The notes beneath the pieces are model-generated. The model worked only from the letters and a program-made list of their open reading frames with translations. It was not told where the DNA came from and did no database searches. Position numbers and translations under genes: made by a program. Positions 19,194 to 27,963 of a DNA stretch of 37,946 nucleotides are shown in pieces (the first letter of the stretch is position 1; each line of letters opens with the position of its first letter). This DNA comes from Acidobacteriota bacterium (lineage in GTDB: Bacteria; Acidobacteriota; G020349885). The DNA lies in NCBI GenBank assembly GCA_020349885.1, contig CP070701.1, forward strand, positions 239,123-277,068. The letters are read 5' to 3'.

Positions 19194-20234
19194 CTATAAA
19201 AACAGGCAGGCGTCGCCGTAGGAGTAGAATCGAAAATCTTCCTCGAGCGCCTTCCCGTAGGCGCGCAGCACGAGTTTTTTCCCTTCCGTTCCGCCCGGCT
19301 GCGCGAACGCGCTCACCAGAAGGAGGAGCGAGGATTTCGGGAGATGGAAATTCGTCAGCAGAACGTCCACGGTTTTAAAATCGAACGGCGGGTAAACGAA
19401 GAGCGATGTTTTGCCCGCAAGGGCGCGGGTGCGCGCCCATGATTCGAGCATCCGCACCGATGTCGTGCCCACCGCGACGACGCGGCCGCCTCGTTCCTTC
19501 GCGTCGCGGATGATTCGGGACGTCTCCTCCGGGAGCACGTACGCCTCCTCTTCCATCGCGTGCCGGCGGACGTCCTCGACGTTGATGGGCGCGAACGTAG
19601 CGCGGCCAACGTGGAGCGTCCCGCGCAGGAGGCGCACCCCGGCGGCCTCGATTTTCTCGAGAATTTCCTCCGTGAAGTGGAGCCCCGCCGTGGGCGCGGC
19701 CACGGAGCCTTCTTCCGCGGCGTACACGGTCTGGTAGCGCTCCGCGTCCAGCGGCTCGTCCTCGCGCCGAAGATACGGCGGGATGGGCACGTGCCCGATG
19801 CGCGGAAGCTCGCCGCGGACGTCGTCCGCGTCGTGGAAGGAGACGAGGCGCGAGCCGTCGCTCTGAATCTCCTCCACGCGCGCCCACATCTTCGTCTCGT
19901 CGAAGACGAGCTCGACCCCGGGGCGCAGCGGCCGCCCCGAGAACGTGAGCGTCCGCCAGAAATTTTTTCTTTGCTCTTCGAGGAGAAATACCTCCACCTT
20001 GCCGCCCGTGCGGCGGCGCCCCCGGAGGCGCGCGCGGAAGACCGCGGTGGTGTTCAGCACTAGCACGTCGTTCGGGCGGAGGTATTGGATGAAATCGGGA
20101 AAATTTTTCGATTCCAGCTCCCCGCTCTCGCGGTGAATGACCATGAGGCGCGAGGCGTCGCGCCGCCCGGCCGGGTAGTGCGCGATGCGTTCCTCTGGGA
20201 GCGCGTAATCGTAGTCCGAGAGGAGGTGGGACAT
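19194..20234 (-). CDS. queA: tRNA preQ1(34) S-adenosylmethionine ribosyltransferase-isomerase
   Basis: Transfers the ribosyl part of SAM to preQ1 at the wobble base to make epoxyqueuosine. 346 residues, typical. Recognised by DYDYALPEERIAHYP at the N-terminus, RDASRLMVIHR, LVLNTTAVFRARLRG, the APTAGLHFTEEIL block, TLHVGRATFAPI, VGTTSVRMLESWA and LLTNFHLPKSSLLLLVSAFA near the C-terminus. The ATG overlaps the rqcH stop by one base (TAATG), so translation is coupled. No other queuosine gene is present in the window. Confidence 0.97.
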   Translation of the reverse strand: MSHLLSDYDYALPEERIAHYPAGRRDASRLMVIHRESGELESKNFPDFIQYLRPNDVLVLNTTAVFRARLRGRRRTGGKVEVFLLEEQRKNFWRTLTFSGRPLRPGVELVFDETKMWARVEEIQSDGSRLVSFHDADDVRGELPRIGHVPIPPYLRREDEPLDAERYQTVYAAEEGSVAAPTAGLHFTEEILEKIEAAGVRLLRGTLHVGRATFAPINVEDVRRHAMEEEAYVLPEETSRIIRDAKERGGRVVAVGTTSVRMLESWARTRALAGKTSLFVYPPFDFKTVDVLLTNFHLPKSSLLLLVSAFAQPGGTEGKKLVLRAYGKALEEDFRFYSYGDACLFL

Positions 20235-21964
20235 TACTTCTTCCGGCCCTCTTCCTCCACGCCCGCTTTGGGCTGGACGCGGAGGGTGCGGAATTTTTTC
20301 AAAACCACCTGGCCCGCGGGCGCGCCCCTGGCGCGGCGGACGTGGCGGCGCTCGGTGACGGCGACGTCGAGGCGCGCGTTGGGGCGCCCCTTGCTGAAGT
20401 AGGCGGCGAGCTGCGCCGCCTCTTCGACGCTGCGCTCCGGCACCGGCTCTCCCCGGCGGGGGTTGACGACGACCACGTGGCTTCCCCCGTAGCCGTGCGC
20501 GTGGAGCCAGAGGTCGTGGGGGCGCGCGACGCGGAACGTGAGGCGCTCGTTTGCGCGGGCGTCCTTGCCGACGTAGAGCGCGAAGCCGTCACTCGAGCGG
20601 AACGTGCGGATGCCGCGGAGCGAGGGCTTTTTCTGCGCCCGCCCGGCCTTCGCGGCGGGCGCCGCGCGCTTCTCTTCCTCGCCGCTGGAAATTTCTTCCG
20701 GGTGCGCTTCGATATGGACGCGGCGCTCCCGCGCCGCGTCCAGCGCCCGCTCGAGCTCCCGCATCCTTCGCTCGATCTTGGGAAGGGCCCTTTCCAGGCG
20801 GGCGGCGCGCCTGAAGTAGCGCTTGGCGTTCTCTTGAAGGTTCTTTGACGCATCGAGCGGAATGGCCGCGGGCGCGGGCGGATCCTCGTAAATGTCCCGC
20901 ACGTGGAGAGAATCTTCGCGGACGTCGGGCGCGGACAGGTTGATGAGAATGAGCTCGCCCCACCGCCGCAGCCTCCACGCCTCCCGGCTTTGCCTTTCTT
21001 CCTCGCGCACCTTCTGTAATGTCCGCTCCAGGCGCTGCTCTTCACGCCGGATTTTTCTTAGGGCGCTTGCGGCGGGCGAGTCGAGAAAACCCGACCGCCG
21101 GAGCGCCTCCGTATAGGCCGCGACAGCCTCCGAGAAGGACTCCCATGCATGCTCCTTCCACCCGGAGGAAAGGGCGGTGAGCGGGAATGGGCTCAGGACG
21201 AGGTCGCTTTTGCGCCGGACGGTCCCCGCGGGCTCGTCCAGGGAATGCGGCGCGTAGAGCCAGCCGCCCTCCCGGTCGCCGCGCAACTCTTCAAGTAGAC
21301 TCGACGCGGCGCTCCAGGAGGAGCCTTGCGTTTTTTCGGCGCGGAAGGCGAATTCGCGGCAGAACCAGCGGGGCAGGTGCGGAAAGGCTTTGCGCAGCGC
21401 CTGGCCGGGCTCTTCGCTTTCCGGCGCCCCGCCGAGGGCGGCGTCCAGCTCCGCTTCGGTGAGGGCGAGGAAATTCTTGTGGCCGCGCCCCGGAGGCGGC
21501 TTGTACGCGGAGCCCGGGGGAAGAAGCGTCCCCTTGGGGCGCTCGACAGGCGCATGGCTTCCCATGATGAATCCGTCCCACACGGCGGCGGCGTTGGGCG
21601 TGCGCGGCAGAAGCTCCAGGGCCAGGACGCCAGGGTCGAAGTCCAGGAAGAGAACGCGCTCGCCGGGCGGCTGCCGTACGCGCTTGAGCTTGCCGCGCTC
21701 GAATTGCTTCCGCAAAAGCATGGCGAAGGCCCCGGGCGCGTCGGGTACGTCCGGCTTTTCGCACGCGTAGACGTGGGGCTCTTTGGGGTCGAGGACGACG
21801 CGCAGCCCCCGCTTCACGCGCCGAAACGAAAAGAAGTATTCGCGCGGCCCGAGCGAGTACGCTTTCTCTAACATGCAGCCCTTGAAAAGGCGCTCAAGGT
21901 GCCGTCCCGAGGCGTAGAGGCATATCCAGTCCATGGCATGTCGGGCGCGATGCGCCGCCGTCAT
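20234..21964 (-). CDS. rqcH: NFACT family ribosome quality control protein RqcH
   Basis: RqcH/Rqc2 binds stalled 50S-peptidyl-tRNA and adds alanine tails. 576 residues: an N-terminal NFACT-N domain with ASGRHLERLFKG near 15, a central Arg/Glu coiled-coil region (about 300-410), a low-complexity linker, and an NFACT-R domain from about 450 (SSDGFALYVGKDARANERL, then ARPHDLWLHAHGYGGSHVVV). The Asp-Arg pair that RqcH proteins need for tailing appears as GER in PPGERVLFLDFD. The ATG at 21964 has GGCGGA just upstream; an ATG at 21934 aligns better with the usual MDxxxL start, so the true start is uncertain. Confidence 0.85.
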   Translation of the reverse strand: MTAAHRARHAMDWICLYASGRHLERLFKGCMLEKAYSLGPREYFFSFRRVKRGLRVVLDPKEPHVYACEKPDVPDAPGAFAMLLRKQFERGKLKRVRQPPGERVLFLDFDPGVLALELLPRTPNAAAVWDGFIMGSHAPVERPKGTLLPPGSAYKPPPGRGHKNFLALTEAELDAALGGAPESEEPGQALRKAFPHLPRWFCREFAFRAEKTQGSSWSAASSLLEELRGDREGGWLYAPHSLDEPAGTVRRKSDLVLSPFPLTALSSGWKEHAWESFSEAVAAYTEALRRSGFLDSPAASALRKIRREEQRLERTLQKVREEERQSREAWRLRRWGELILINLSAPDVREDSLHVRDIYEDPPAPAAIPLDASKNLQENAKRYFRRAARLERALPKIERRMRELERALDAARERRVHIEAHPEEISSGEEEKRAAPAAKAGRAQKKPSLRGIRTFRSSDGFALYVGKDARANERLTFRVARPHDLWLHAHGYGGSHVVVVNPRRGEPVPERSVEEAAQLAAYFSKGRPNARLDVAVTERRHVRRARGAPAGQVVLKKFRTLRVQPKAGVEEEGRKK

Positions 21965-22053
21965 TTCCGCCGGTTGGGCGGACAGGCTATTAAACTACCA
22001 ACGCGGCGTGGCCGCAAACCGCCTCCCCCTCCCCCAAAGGCCGGGCGAGCGCC

Positions 22054-23436
22054 CTAACGCTCCTTTTCCGCGGCCAGCTCTTTGACGAAAGGGTGCTCCG
22101 GGCTGAGCTCGGCCCGGACGGGGACGCCCGCCTGCGAGGCCGCCTTGTCCAGCGCCGAGGCGAGCAGCGCCCGCGTGGATTCGAACTCGGGCCTCGCCTC
22201 TTCGGAGATGGGCGGGGCGGGCGGAAGCACGATGCGGCGCGGATTGAGCCACTTGCCGTTCTGTTTCATGCCATAGTGGGCGTGGGGGCCGGTGGAAAGT
22301 CCCGTCGTTCCCACGGTGCCGATGGTTTGCCCCTGCTTGACGCGCGCGCCGGGGCGGATTCCTCTCGCAAAGCGCGACAGGTGAAGGTAGAACGTTTCGT
22401 AGCGGTTCGCGTGCCGCAGGTGGACGTAGTTGCCCTCTGCGGACTTCCGCGCCCGCTCGACCACCGTGCCGTCGGCCGTGGCATGGACGGGCGTTCCGCG
22501 CGGGGCGGCGTAGTCCACGCCGTAGTGCGGACGGTATTTCTTGAGGATGGGATGGAAGCGGCGGCTGCTGAAGCCCGAGCTCAGGCGGCCGTAGGAAACG
22601 GGCATTTTCAGGAATTGCCGCCGAAGCGAGCGCCCCTCCTCGTCGTAGTAGCCCGCACCCCCTTCCGCGCGAAAGAAGAGCGCTTCGTGCGTCTTCCCCG
22701 AGAGCGTGAGGCGCGCCGCGAGCACGCGGCCCAGGGTGGGCGCCGTCGAGACTCCGAACGCGTTCGCGGGCGGCCGGGCCGCCTCGTAGAGGATTTGGAA
22801 GGTGTCGCCCGGGCGGAGGTCGTAATAGAAATCGACCTCCCATTGGAACACCTGCGCGACGCGCGCCGCGAGGCTGCGGTGGATGTGAGCGAGCGCGTCG
22901 TAAAGCGAGCGCTCGATGGTGCCCGAGAACGCCTGCACCTCCCATTCGAAAGGCTCGACCTCGAGCGCCGCCTCGATCGTCTCTCCCCAGCGGAGGCGCA
23001 GCGTGCGCTCGGGGTCGACTTTGTAGTGCCACTCGACGAGGGCGCCTTCCTCGTCCAGGCCGGCGCGCTGGGCGGCTCCCGCGCGCAGCCGCCGCAGGTC
23101 GTAGACGCCGCGGGACGCCGCGACGGTCTCGGCCACCGCGGCGCGGTCGAGTCCGTAGCCCCGCATAATCGATTCGAACGTCGAGCGGCGGGGCACGCGC
23201 GATTCGCGCCACTCCGAAACGAGCGTCCGGGGAGCGAGGTCCTCCTCAAGGAGGAGGGGAGCGGGCATCTCCTCGGTCGGCCACTCCTCCTCCCAGCTCT
23301 CCTCGGGGAGCGCGAGCAGCAGCATCGCGAGGCACAGGGCGCTCAGAGTGTAGAAGTTGTGCCGCGTGGCGAAGAAACGGCGAACCTGCCTCATCCGCCT
23401 GCCACCCGAACGCCTACGGCCCATTCGTTTTTTCAC
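22054..23436 (-). CDS. M23 family peptidoglycan endopeptidase
   Basis: 460 residues. A basic N-terminus and one span (about 27-43) anchor it to the membrane, followed by an acidic, Pro-containing periplasmic linker and a region resembling the Csd3/OapA-type domain preceding the catalytic part (about 130-290). The LytM domain starts near 295: HPILKKYRPHYGVDYAAP supplies the HxxxD zinc pair, and GPHAHYGM supplies the HxH motif (most members have HLHYE). The zinc ligands are therefore all present. It probably cuts peptide crosslinks. It lies 16 bases after acs with CCGGAG before the ATG. Confidence 0.92.
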   Translation of the reverse strand: MKKRMGRRRSGGRRMRQVRRFFATRHNFYTLSALCLAMLLLALPEESWEEEWPTEEMPAPLLLEEDLAPRTLVSEWRESRVPRRSTFESIMRGYGLDRAAVAETVAASRGVYDLRRLRAGAAQRAGLDEEGALVEWHYKVDPERTLRLRWGETIEAALEVEPFEWEVQAFSGTIERSLYDALAHIHRSLAARVAQVFQWEVDFYYDLRPGDTFQILYEAARPPANAFGVSTAPTLGRVLAARLTLSGKTHEALFFRAEGGAGYYDEEGRSLRRQFLKMPVSYGRLSSGFSSRRFHPILKKYRPHYGVDYAAPRGTPVHATADGTVVERARKSAEGNYVHLRHANRYETFYLHLSRFARGIRPGARVKQGQTIGTVGTTGLSTGPHAHYGMKQNGKWLNPRRIVLPPAPPISEEARPEFESTRALLASALDKAASQAGVPVRAELSPEHPFVKELAAEKER

Positions 23437-23452
23437 TCCGGAAATCGCCGGC

Positions 23453-25438
23453 CTATCTTGGCCTCCCCTTGACCAGCTCGTCCACGACGGCGGGGTCGGC
23501 CAGGGTGGTCGTGTCGCCGATCTGCCCCACGGCGTTCTCGGCGATTTTTCTCAGGATGCGGCGCATGATTTTTCCGGAGCGCGTCTTCGGGAGCGCGGAG
23601 GCGAATTGAATCTTATCGGGCGCGGCGATGGGGCCGATTTCCTTGCGGACGTGGGCCACGAGCTCTTTTCGCAGCTCCTCGTTCCCGTCGACGCCCTCGA
23701 CGGGGGTGACGTAGGCGTAGATGGCCTGTCCCTTGATGTCGTGCGGCATGGGCACGACGGCGGCCTCCGAGACCTTCGCGTGGCTCACGAGCGCGCTTTC
23801 GACCTCGGCGGTGCCGATGCGATGGCCCGAGATGTTGATGACGTCGTCCACGCGGCCCATGAGCCAGTAGTCGCCCTCCTCGTCGAGGCGGCAGCCGTCG
23901 CCCGTGAAATAGACGTTTTCGAACAGCGTGAAATACGTGTCGATGAAGCGCCCGTGGTCGCCCCACATGGTGCGCATCATGCCGGGCCAGGGTTTCTTGA
24001 TGCAGAGTTTGCCGCCTTCGTTCACGTCGCACTCCGTGCCGTCGTCGCGCAGGACGATGGGCTCGACGCCGAAGAAGGACCGCGAGGCGCTTCCCGGCTT
24101 CAAGACGTGCGCGCCCGGAAGCGGCGTGATGAGGACGCCTCCCGTCTCCGTCTGCCACCAGGTGTCCACGACGGGGCAGCGCCCCTTTCCGATCGCGGTG
24201 TAGTACCACATCCAGGTCTCGGGGTTGATGGGCTCGCCGACCGTGCCGAGGACGCGCAGGGAGCTCATGTCGTACTTCTCCGGCCACTCGTCGCCCGACC
24301 GGATGAGCGCGCGGATGGCCGTGGGCGCTGTGTAGAACGCCGTGACCTTGTACTTCTCGACGACCTGCCAGAAGCGTCCCGGATCGGGATACGTGGGAAT
24401 GCCCTCGAACATGAGGCTCGTCGCGCCGTTCGCCAGGGGGCCGTAGACGATGTAGGTGTGCCCCGTGACCCAGCCGATGTCCGCCGTACACCAGTAGATG
24501 TCGTCCTCGTGGATGTCGAAAATATACTTGTGCGTAAGGGCGGCGTGGAGGAGATAACCGGCGGTCGTGTGCACGACGCCCTTGGGCTTGCCGGTCGAGC
24601 CGGACGTGTAGAGGATGAAAAGAGGATCCTCGGCCCCCGTCGGCTCGGCGGGGCAGTCCGAAGAGGCTTTTTCCATCTCCTCGTGGTACCAGACGTCGCG
24701 CCCTTCCTTCATCGTGCATGCATCGTCCGTGCGTTTGAGGACGATGACGCTTTCGATGGAAGAGGTTTTTTCGAGGGCTTCGTCCGCGATGCCTTTGAGG
24801 GAAATTTTCTTCCCGCCCCGCAGCGAGACGTTGGCCGTGACGAGCATCTTGCACGAGGAGTCGTTGATGCGGTCGGCCAGGGACTCGGCGCTGAAGCCGC
24901 CGAAGACCACCGAGTGAATGGCGCCGATGCGCGCGCACGCAAGGAGAGCCACCGGAAGCTCCGGCACCATTGGCATGTACACGCAGACGCGGTCGCCCTT
25001 CTTGACGCCGTGCGCCTTGAGCACGTTGGCGAACTTCGAGACCTCGCGGTGCAGCTCCTCGTACGTCAGGGTGCGCGACTCTTCGTCCGCCTCGCCCTGC
25101 CAGACGATGGCCGGCTTCGTCCGGAGCTTCGTGGAAAGATGCCGGTCGAGACAGTTCGCGGAAACGTTCAGCTCGCCGTCCTCGAACCAGGTGTGCTCAA
25201 TCTTGCGGACCTTCGTGTCCCACGTGTATTTGCGGGCGACCGTCGGTTTCTTTATCCAGTCGAGCGTTCCGGCCTGCTCGAGCCAGAATTTTTCCGGCTC
25301 CTCGACGGAGCGCTCGTACATGGCCTCGTAGGCCTCGGCGTCGAGGTGGGCCCGCTTGACGACTTCCCCCGAGGGAGGAAAGGTTCGCGTCTCTTGAAGA
25401 AGCGAGTCGGTCGAGAGGGCGGTTTTGTCCTGGATCAT
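23453..25438 (-). CDS. acs: Acetyl-CoA synthetase
   Basis: Activates acetate to acetyl-CoA through acetyl-AMP. 661 residues, the usual size. Visible motifs: the ACS N-terminal domain (YKWFxDG-type [20 protein letters not shown]), [14 protein letters not shown], the AMP-binding P-loop [64 protein letters not shown], and [14 protein letters not shown] with the catalytic, acetylation-prone lysine. It has its own promoter and is the first gene of a minus-strand group with the M23 peptidase, rqcH and queA. Confidence 0.97.
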   Translation of the reverse strand: MIQDKTALSTDSLLQETRTFPPSGEVVKRAHLDAEAYEAMYERSVEEPEKFWLEQAGTLDWIKKPTVARKYTWDTKVRKIEHTWFEDGELNVSANCLDRHLSTKLRTKPAIVWQGEADEESRTLTYEELHREVSKFANVLKAHGVKKGDRVCVYMPMVPELPVALLACARIGAIHSVVFGGFSAESLADRINDSSCKMLVTANVSLRGGKKISLKGIADEALEKTSSIESVIVLKRTDDACTMKEGRDVWYHEEMEKASSDCPAEPTGAEDPLFILYTSGSTGKPKGVVHTTAGYLLHAALTHKYIFDIHEDDIYWCTADIGWVTGHTYIVYGPLANGATSLMFEGIPTYPDPGRFWQVVEKYKVTAFYTAPTAIRALIRSGDEWPEKYDMSSLRVLGTVGEPINPETWMWYYTAIGKGRCPVVDTWWQTETGGVLITPLPGAHVLKPGSASRSFFGVEPIVLRDDGTECDVNEGGKLCIKKPWPGMMRTMWGDHGRFIDTYFTLFENVYFTGDGCRLDEEGDYWLMGRVDDVINISGHRIGTAEVESALVSHAKVSEAAVVPMPHDIKGQAIYAYVTPVEGVDGNEELRKELVAHVRKEIGPIAAPDKIQFASALPKTRSGKIMRRILRKIAENAVGQIGDTTTLADPAVVDELVKGRPR

Positions 25439-25472
25439 AAAGATACTCTCTTGTGTTTTGAGCTTAGGAGAG

Positions 25473-25509
25473 TGGACAAGTATAGTTGTTCGTACGAGGC
25501 GTGTCCACC
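25473..25509. repeat. Inverted repeat around the acs promoter
   Basis: GTGGACA (25473-25479) and TGTCCAC (25503-25509) are perfect inverted copies that flank the -10 on one side and overlap the -35 on the other. This could be an operator for a dimeric regulator or fold as a hairpin. Confidence 0.4.
25480..25508 (-). promoter_or_regulatory. Promoter for acs
   Basis: On the minus strand TGGACA (25508-25503; one mismatch to consensus), 17 bases, TATACT (25485-25480). Predicted start near 25473, giving a leader of about 35 bases. Confidence 0.5.
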
Positions 25510-25653
25510 CTACGTTCTCCGATGCTCTTCGAGCTTAAGGAGGGCTGCGGTGGACGAGGCCAATCTTGTCAATGGATATGATAGCATAAACGGGGCGGAT
25601 TATGGACGCCGACGAGGCGGTTTTCCCAGGCAGTGTTGCTTGCGGCTCTCTCC

Positions 25654-25971
25654 CTACTCCGCCTCCGGCGGCTCTTCCTCGAAAATCTCCCGGTCGGGAA
25701 ACGCGTACTTGAGCCTGCGCGCCATCTCCGTCGGCGCACTCCCTTCGACCTTGGAATGGATGTACACCTTCGGCGGGCAGACCTTGTTCTGGATCATCCA
25801 GTCGACGAGGTTCAGCGGGGACTCGACGGCGCTGAGCCGGTGGGGTATGGAGAGCGCCTCGACCCGGTTCTCCGGGCCTGGAGAGTTGAGCAGGTTCACG
25901 GCCGTTGCGACGCTTTTCGTGCCGTGCCAGCCCTTGGGGGCCTGGCGGGCGTGGTCCACGAATAGGCGCAT
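25654..25971 (-). CDS. Degenerate cREC-like (cyclic-phosphate receiver) domain protein
   Basis: 105 residues. The sequence opens MRLFVDHARQAPKGW, continues through SVATAVNLLNSP and VEALSIPHRLSAVES, and has VYIHSKVEGSAPTEMARRL. This follows the cREC family layout: LFVDDxRxxPxGW, an AixLL helix, SLDHDLG, then HSxNxxGxxxM. Acidic positions are lost: the DD pair is DH and SLDHDL is SIPHRL, so the presumed active or phosphoacceptor site is broken while the scaffold remains. The -10 lies so close to the ATG that the mRNA should be leaderless. No toxin or nucleotide cyclase partner is nearby. The family assignment is by recognition only. Confidence 0.55.
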   Translation of the reverse strand: MRLFVDHARQAPKGWHGTKSVATAVNLLNSPGPENRVEALSIPHRLSAVESPLNLVDWMIQNKVCPPKVYIHSKVEGSAPTEMARRLKYAFPDREIFEEEPPEAE

Positions 25972-25979
25972 AGAGCGCC

Positions 25980-26008
25980 ACAGTACATCAACTTCGCTTT
26001 TTTGTCAA
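25980..26008 (-). promoter_or_regulatory. Promoter for the cREC-like gene, leaderless type
   Basis: On the minus strand TTGACA (26008-26003, perfect), 17 bases, TACTGT (25985-25980). The predicted start near 25973 is two bases from the ATG at 25971. Confidence 0.45.
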
Positions 26009-26325
26009 ATTGGGCGGGTTGACCAAAATCCCGACATAGAAACATGGAAACGAGAGGGCAGATGCCCGCGCCGTCCTATTAGTGTGTTTGGGTATGGCAA
26101 ACCCTTATTTCTTGGGGGCTATACGCTTTTCTATACATGGATCAAGAGTGTATTGGTAACATATAAACGTTCTTGTGTGAATTCCGGCCGAACGGAGGAT
26201 TCTTGGAATCGGGCTGTTTCCGCCAGCCTGACACTTCAAGTCCCGGAGCGGTACGAGCAAGGAGTGGGTATTGTTTTATAGCGAAACAAATTCTTTCGAA
26301 CGACGACGGGCAAGGATGCGGGAGA
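26009..26325. other. Intergenic region, about 320 bases, no gene seen
   Basis: Lower in GC than its neighbours. It holds small imperfect repeats (CTATACGCTTTTCTATAC at 26119-26136) and a GTTTG/CAAAC mini-hairpin near 26086-26102. No coding pattern or known RNA fold is recognised. Confidence 0.5.
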
Positions 26326-27237
26326 TTACTCCCTCTCGAAGTGCGTGAGGCGCTTGAAGGCGCGGAAGCGCTCGGCGATGTCGTCTCTCGAAAGACGCAG
26401 GAGGGCGTCGGGGCCGAACGCCTCGACGCAGAACGAGGCCATGACGCTGCCCATGACCGCCGCCCGGCGCAGCGCCGGCTCGTCGATTTTTTTCTTTTCC
26501 GCAAGGCAGCCGAAGAGGCCGCCCGCGAACGTGTCGCCCGCGCCCGTCGGGTCCTGGACGTCCTCGACGGGAAACGCGGGAAGGGCGAAGAACGAGCCCG
26601 GCGAGAGAATGAGGACGCCGTACTCGCCGCGCTTGACGACGAGGTGCTTCGGGCCCATTTGAAGAATTTTTGAGCCTGCACGCAGGATGTTCGGCTCGTC
26701 CGCGATCTCGCGCACCTCGCTCTCGTTGATAACGAGCATATCCACGCGCTTGAGGATGCGCTCCAGGGCCGGGCGCTTGTGTTCGATCCAGAAGTTCATG
26801 GTGTCGCATGCGACGACGGCGGAGTGCTTGATCTGGTCGAGGACGCTTGCCTGAACCTCCGGGTCGATGTTCGCCAGGAACACGATGTCGGCGCCGTCCC
26901 GGTAGGCCGCGGGGAGCAGGGGCTTGAAGTCGGCGAAGACGTTGAGCTCCGTCGCGTGCGTCGTCCGCTCGTTCATGTCGTAGTGGTATTCGCCCGCCCA
27001 GTGAAACGTCTTGCCCGTGCGGCGCTCAAGGCCCAGCAGGTCGATGCGCCTTCCTTCGAAGACGGCCTCCTCGCGCTTGGTGAAATCGTCGCCCACGACG
27101 GAGACGAGCTTCACGGGCGCAAAGTAGGACGCCGCCAGGGAGAAATACGTCACCGAGCCGCCAACGAGGCGCTCGCGCTCGCCGAAGGGTGTTTTGATGC
27201 TGTCAAAGGCAACCGAGCCGACCGTGAGAATCTCCAT
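26326..27237 (-). CDS. PfkB family sugar or nucleoside kinase
   Basis: 303 residues from the ATG at 27237 (a GTG three codons upstream is an alternative). Ribokinase fold: MEILTVGSVAFDSIKTPFG at the N-terminus, the GGSVTYFSLAA substrate/lid segment, INESEVREI mid-protein, and the catalytic anion-hole motif DPTGAGDTFAGGLFG near 248 with the base Asp in GAGD. The substrate cannot be decided; the N-terminal region resembles the PfkB group annotated as adenosine or ribokinase-like in many deep-branching bacteria. It stands alone between a 340-base gap and a small exported protein gene. Confidence 0.9.
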   Translation of the reverse strand: MEILTVGSVAFDSIKTPFGERERLVGGSVTYFSLAASYFAPVKLVSVVGDDFTKREEAVFEGRRIDLLGLERRTGKTFHWAGEYHYDMNERTTHATELNVFADFKPLLPAAYRDGADIVFLANIDPEVQASVLDQIKHSAVVACDTMNFWIEHKRPALERILKRVDMLVINESEVREIADEPNILRAGSKILQMGPKHLVVKRGEYGVLILSPGSFFALPAFPVEDVQDPTGAGDTFAGGLFGCLAEKKKIDEPALRRAAVMGSVMASFCVEAFGPDALLRLSRDDIAERFRAFKRLTHFERE

Positions 27238-27342
27238 AGACCGCACATCCTAGGGCAAGGCGCGCGAGATTGCAAATCCCCGTGGCCTCCAAAACAAGGA
27301 AACGCTCCCGCCAGGGAGAAGAAAATGCGGAAGGGGAGGGCG

Positions 27343-27828
27343 CTATCGGCTACCGCTCTGGCGCCGAGAATCGCTTGACGACTCCCTCGCGGTCGCCCTT
27401 CGCTCCGAGTAGGTGCTGCCGTAGCTCTCCCTCTCGCCCTCGGAAATGGAGGTTCCAATGGCTGTGAGAGGGTTGCCCGACCCGAGGCGCTCTTCGAGGT
27501 ACTCGGCCCGCTCCTCCGACTGCCGCCGCGCTTCCTCATCCGCCTTGTAACGCTCGATGTCTACAGGGGGTGGAGTTCCGGCGGGCCCGCGGGAGGGGCG
27601 TCGGGCTTTCCCCGCCGCCGAGCGGGGGGAGAAATTAATCTCGACGAGCTCGGTGGTTTTGTATTTCTCGAGAGCCTTGTTATCCACGACGGTGCTCTCG
27701 ACCCCCTGCTTGCGGAGCTCGGCGCGCCGGGCCTGTTCCTTTGCGGCCGCTTCGGCAAGTGAATCCGCCCCTTGCGCGCTTCCCGCTGCACCGCAGATTA
27801 TGACGATGGCGCACAGAACGCGTTTCAT
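27343..27828 (-). CDS. Small exported charged protein, unknown function
   Basis: 161 residues. A signal peptide (cleavage near AQGADSLAEA) is followed by a charged helix AAAKEQARRAELRKQG, then DNKALEKYKTTELVEI, a Ser/Arg/Pro linker and a second Glu/Arg-rich helix (about 95-115). The C-terminus is Ser/Arg-rich and low-complexity. The AAxKExxRRxxLR opening is common in small exported proteins of Acidobacteriota-like genomes, but no function is known to me. It is divergent from the GTPase gene with a promoter holding a perfect 12-bp palindrome. Confidence 0.7.
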   Translation of the reverse strand: MKRVLCAIVIICGAAGSAQGADSLAEAAAKEQARRAELRKQGVESTVVDNKALEKYKTTELVEINFSPRSAAGKARRPSRGPAGTPPPVDIERYKADEEARRQSEERAEYLEERLGSGNPLTAIGTSISEGERESYGSTYSERRATARESSSDSRRQSGSR

Positions 27829-27836
27829 CTTATTTC

Positions 27837-27865
27837 AATATAAGACCTTCGGCGCCGAATTGCAA
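27837..27865 (-). promoter_or_regulatory. Promoter with a palindromic operator for the small exported protein
   Basis: On the minus strand TTGCAA (27865-27860), 17 bases, TATATT (27842-27837). The spacer contains the perfect palindrome TTCGGCGCCGAA (27848-27859). The predicted start is at or within two bases of the ATG at 27828. Confidence 0.45.
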
Positions 27866-27963
27866 GCAATTCCGCCACCGATTTTTCGGGCGCGGGTTGC
27901 ACCTGCGGGCGGGCCATGATAGGGTAAACAACGCATCGGCAAAGAGAGGACTTGCAGAACCGT

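Noticed and set aside
23357-26281. 974-codon plus-strand frame opposite acs and the M23 gene
   Set aside because: Antisense shadow: low-complexity Arg/Asp/Val content and no domain; both genes on the other strand are clear.
26142-26325. Coding extension or small gene downstream of the PfkB kinase
   Set aside because: Ser/Arg-rich frame that mostly overlaps pfkB in another phase; no ribosome site or domain.
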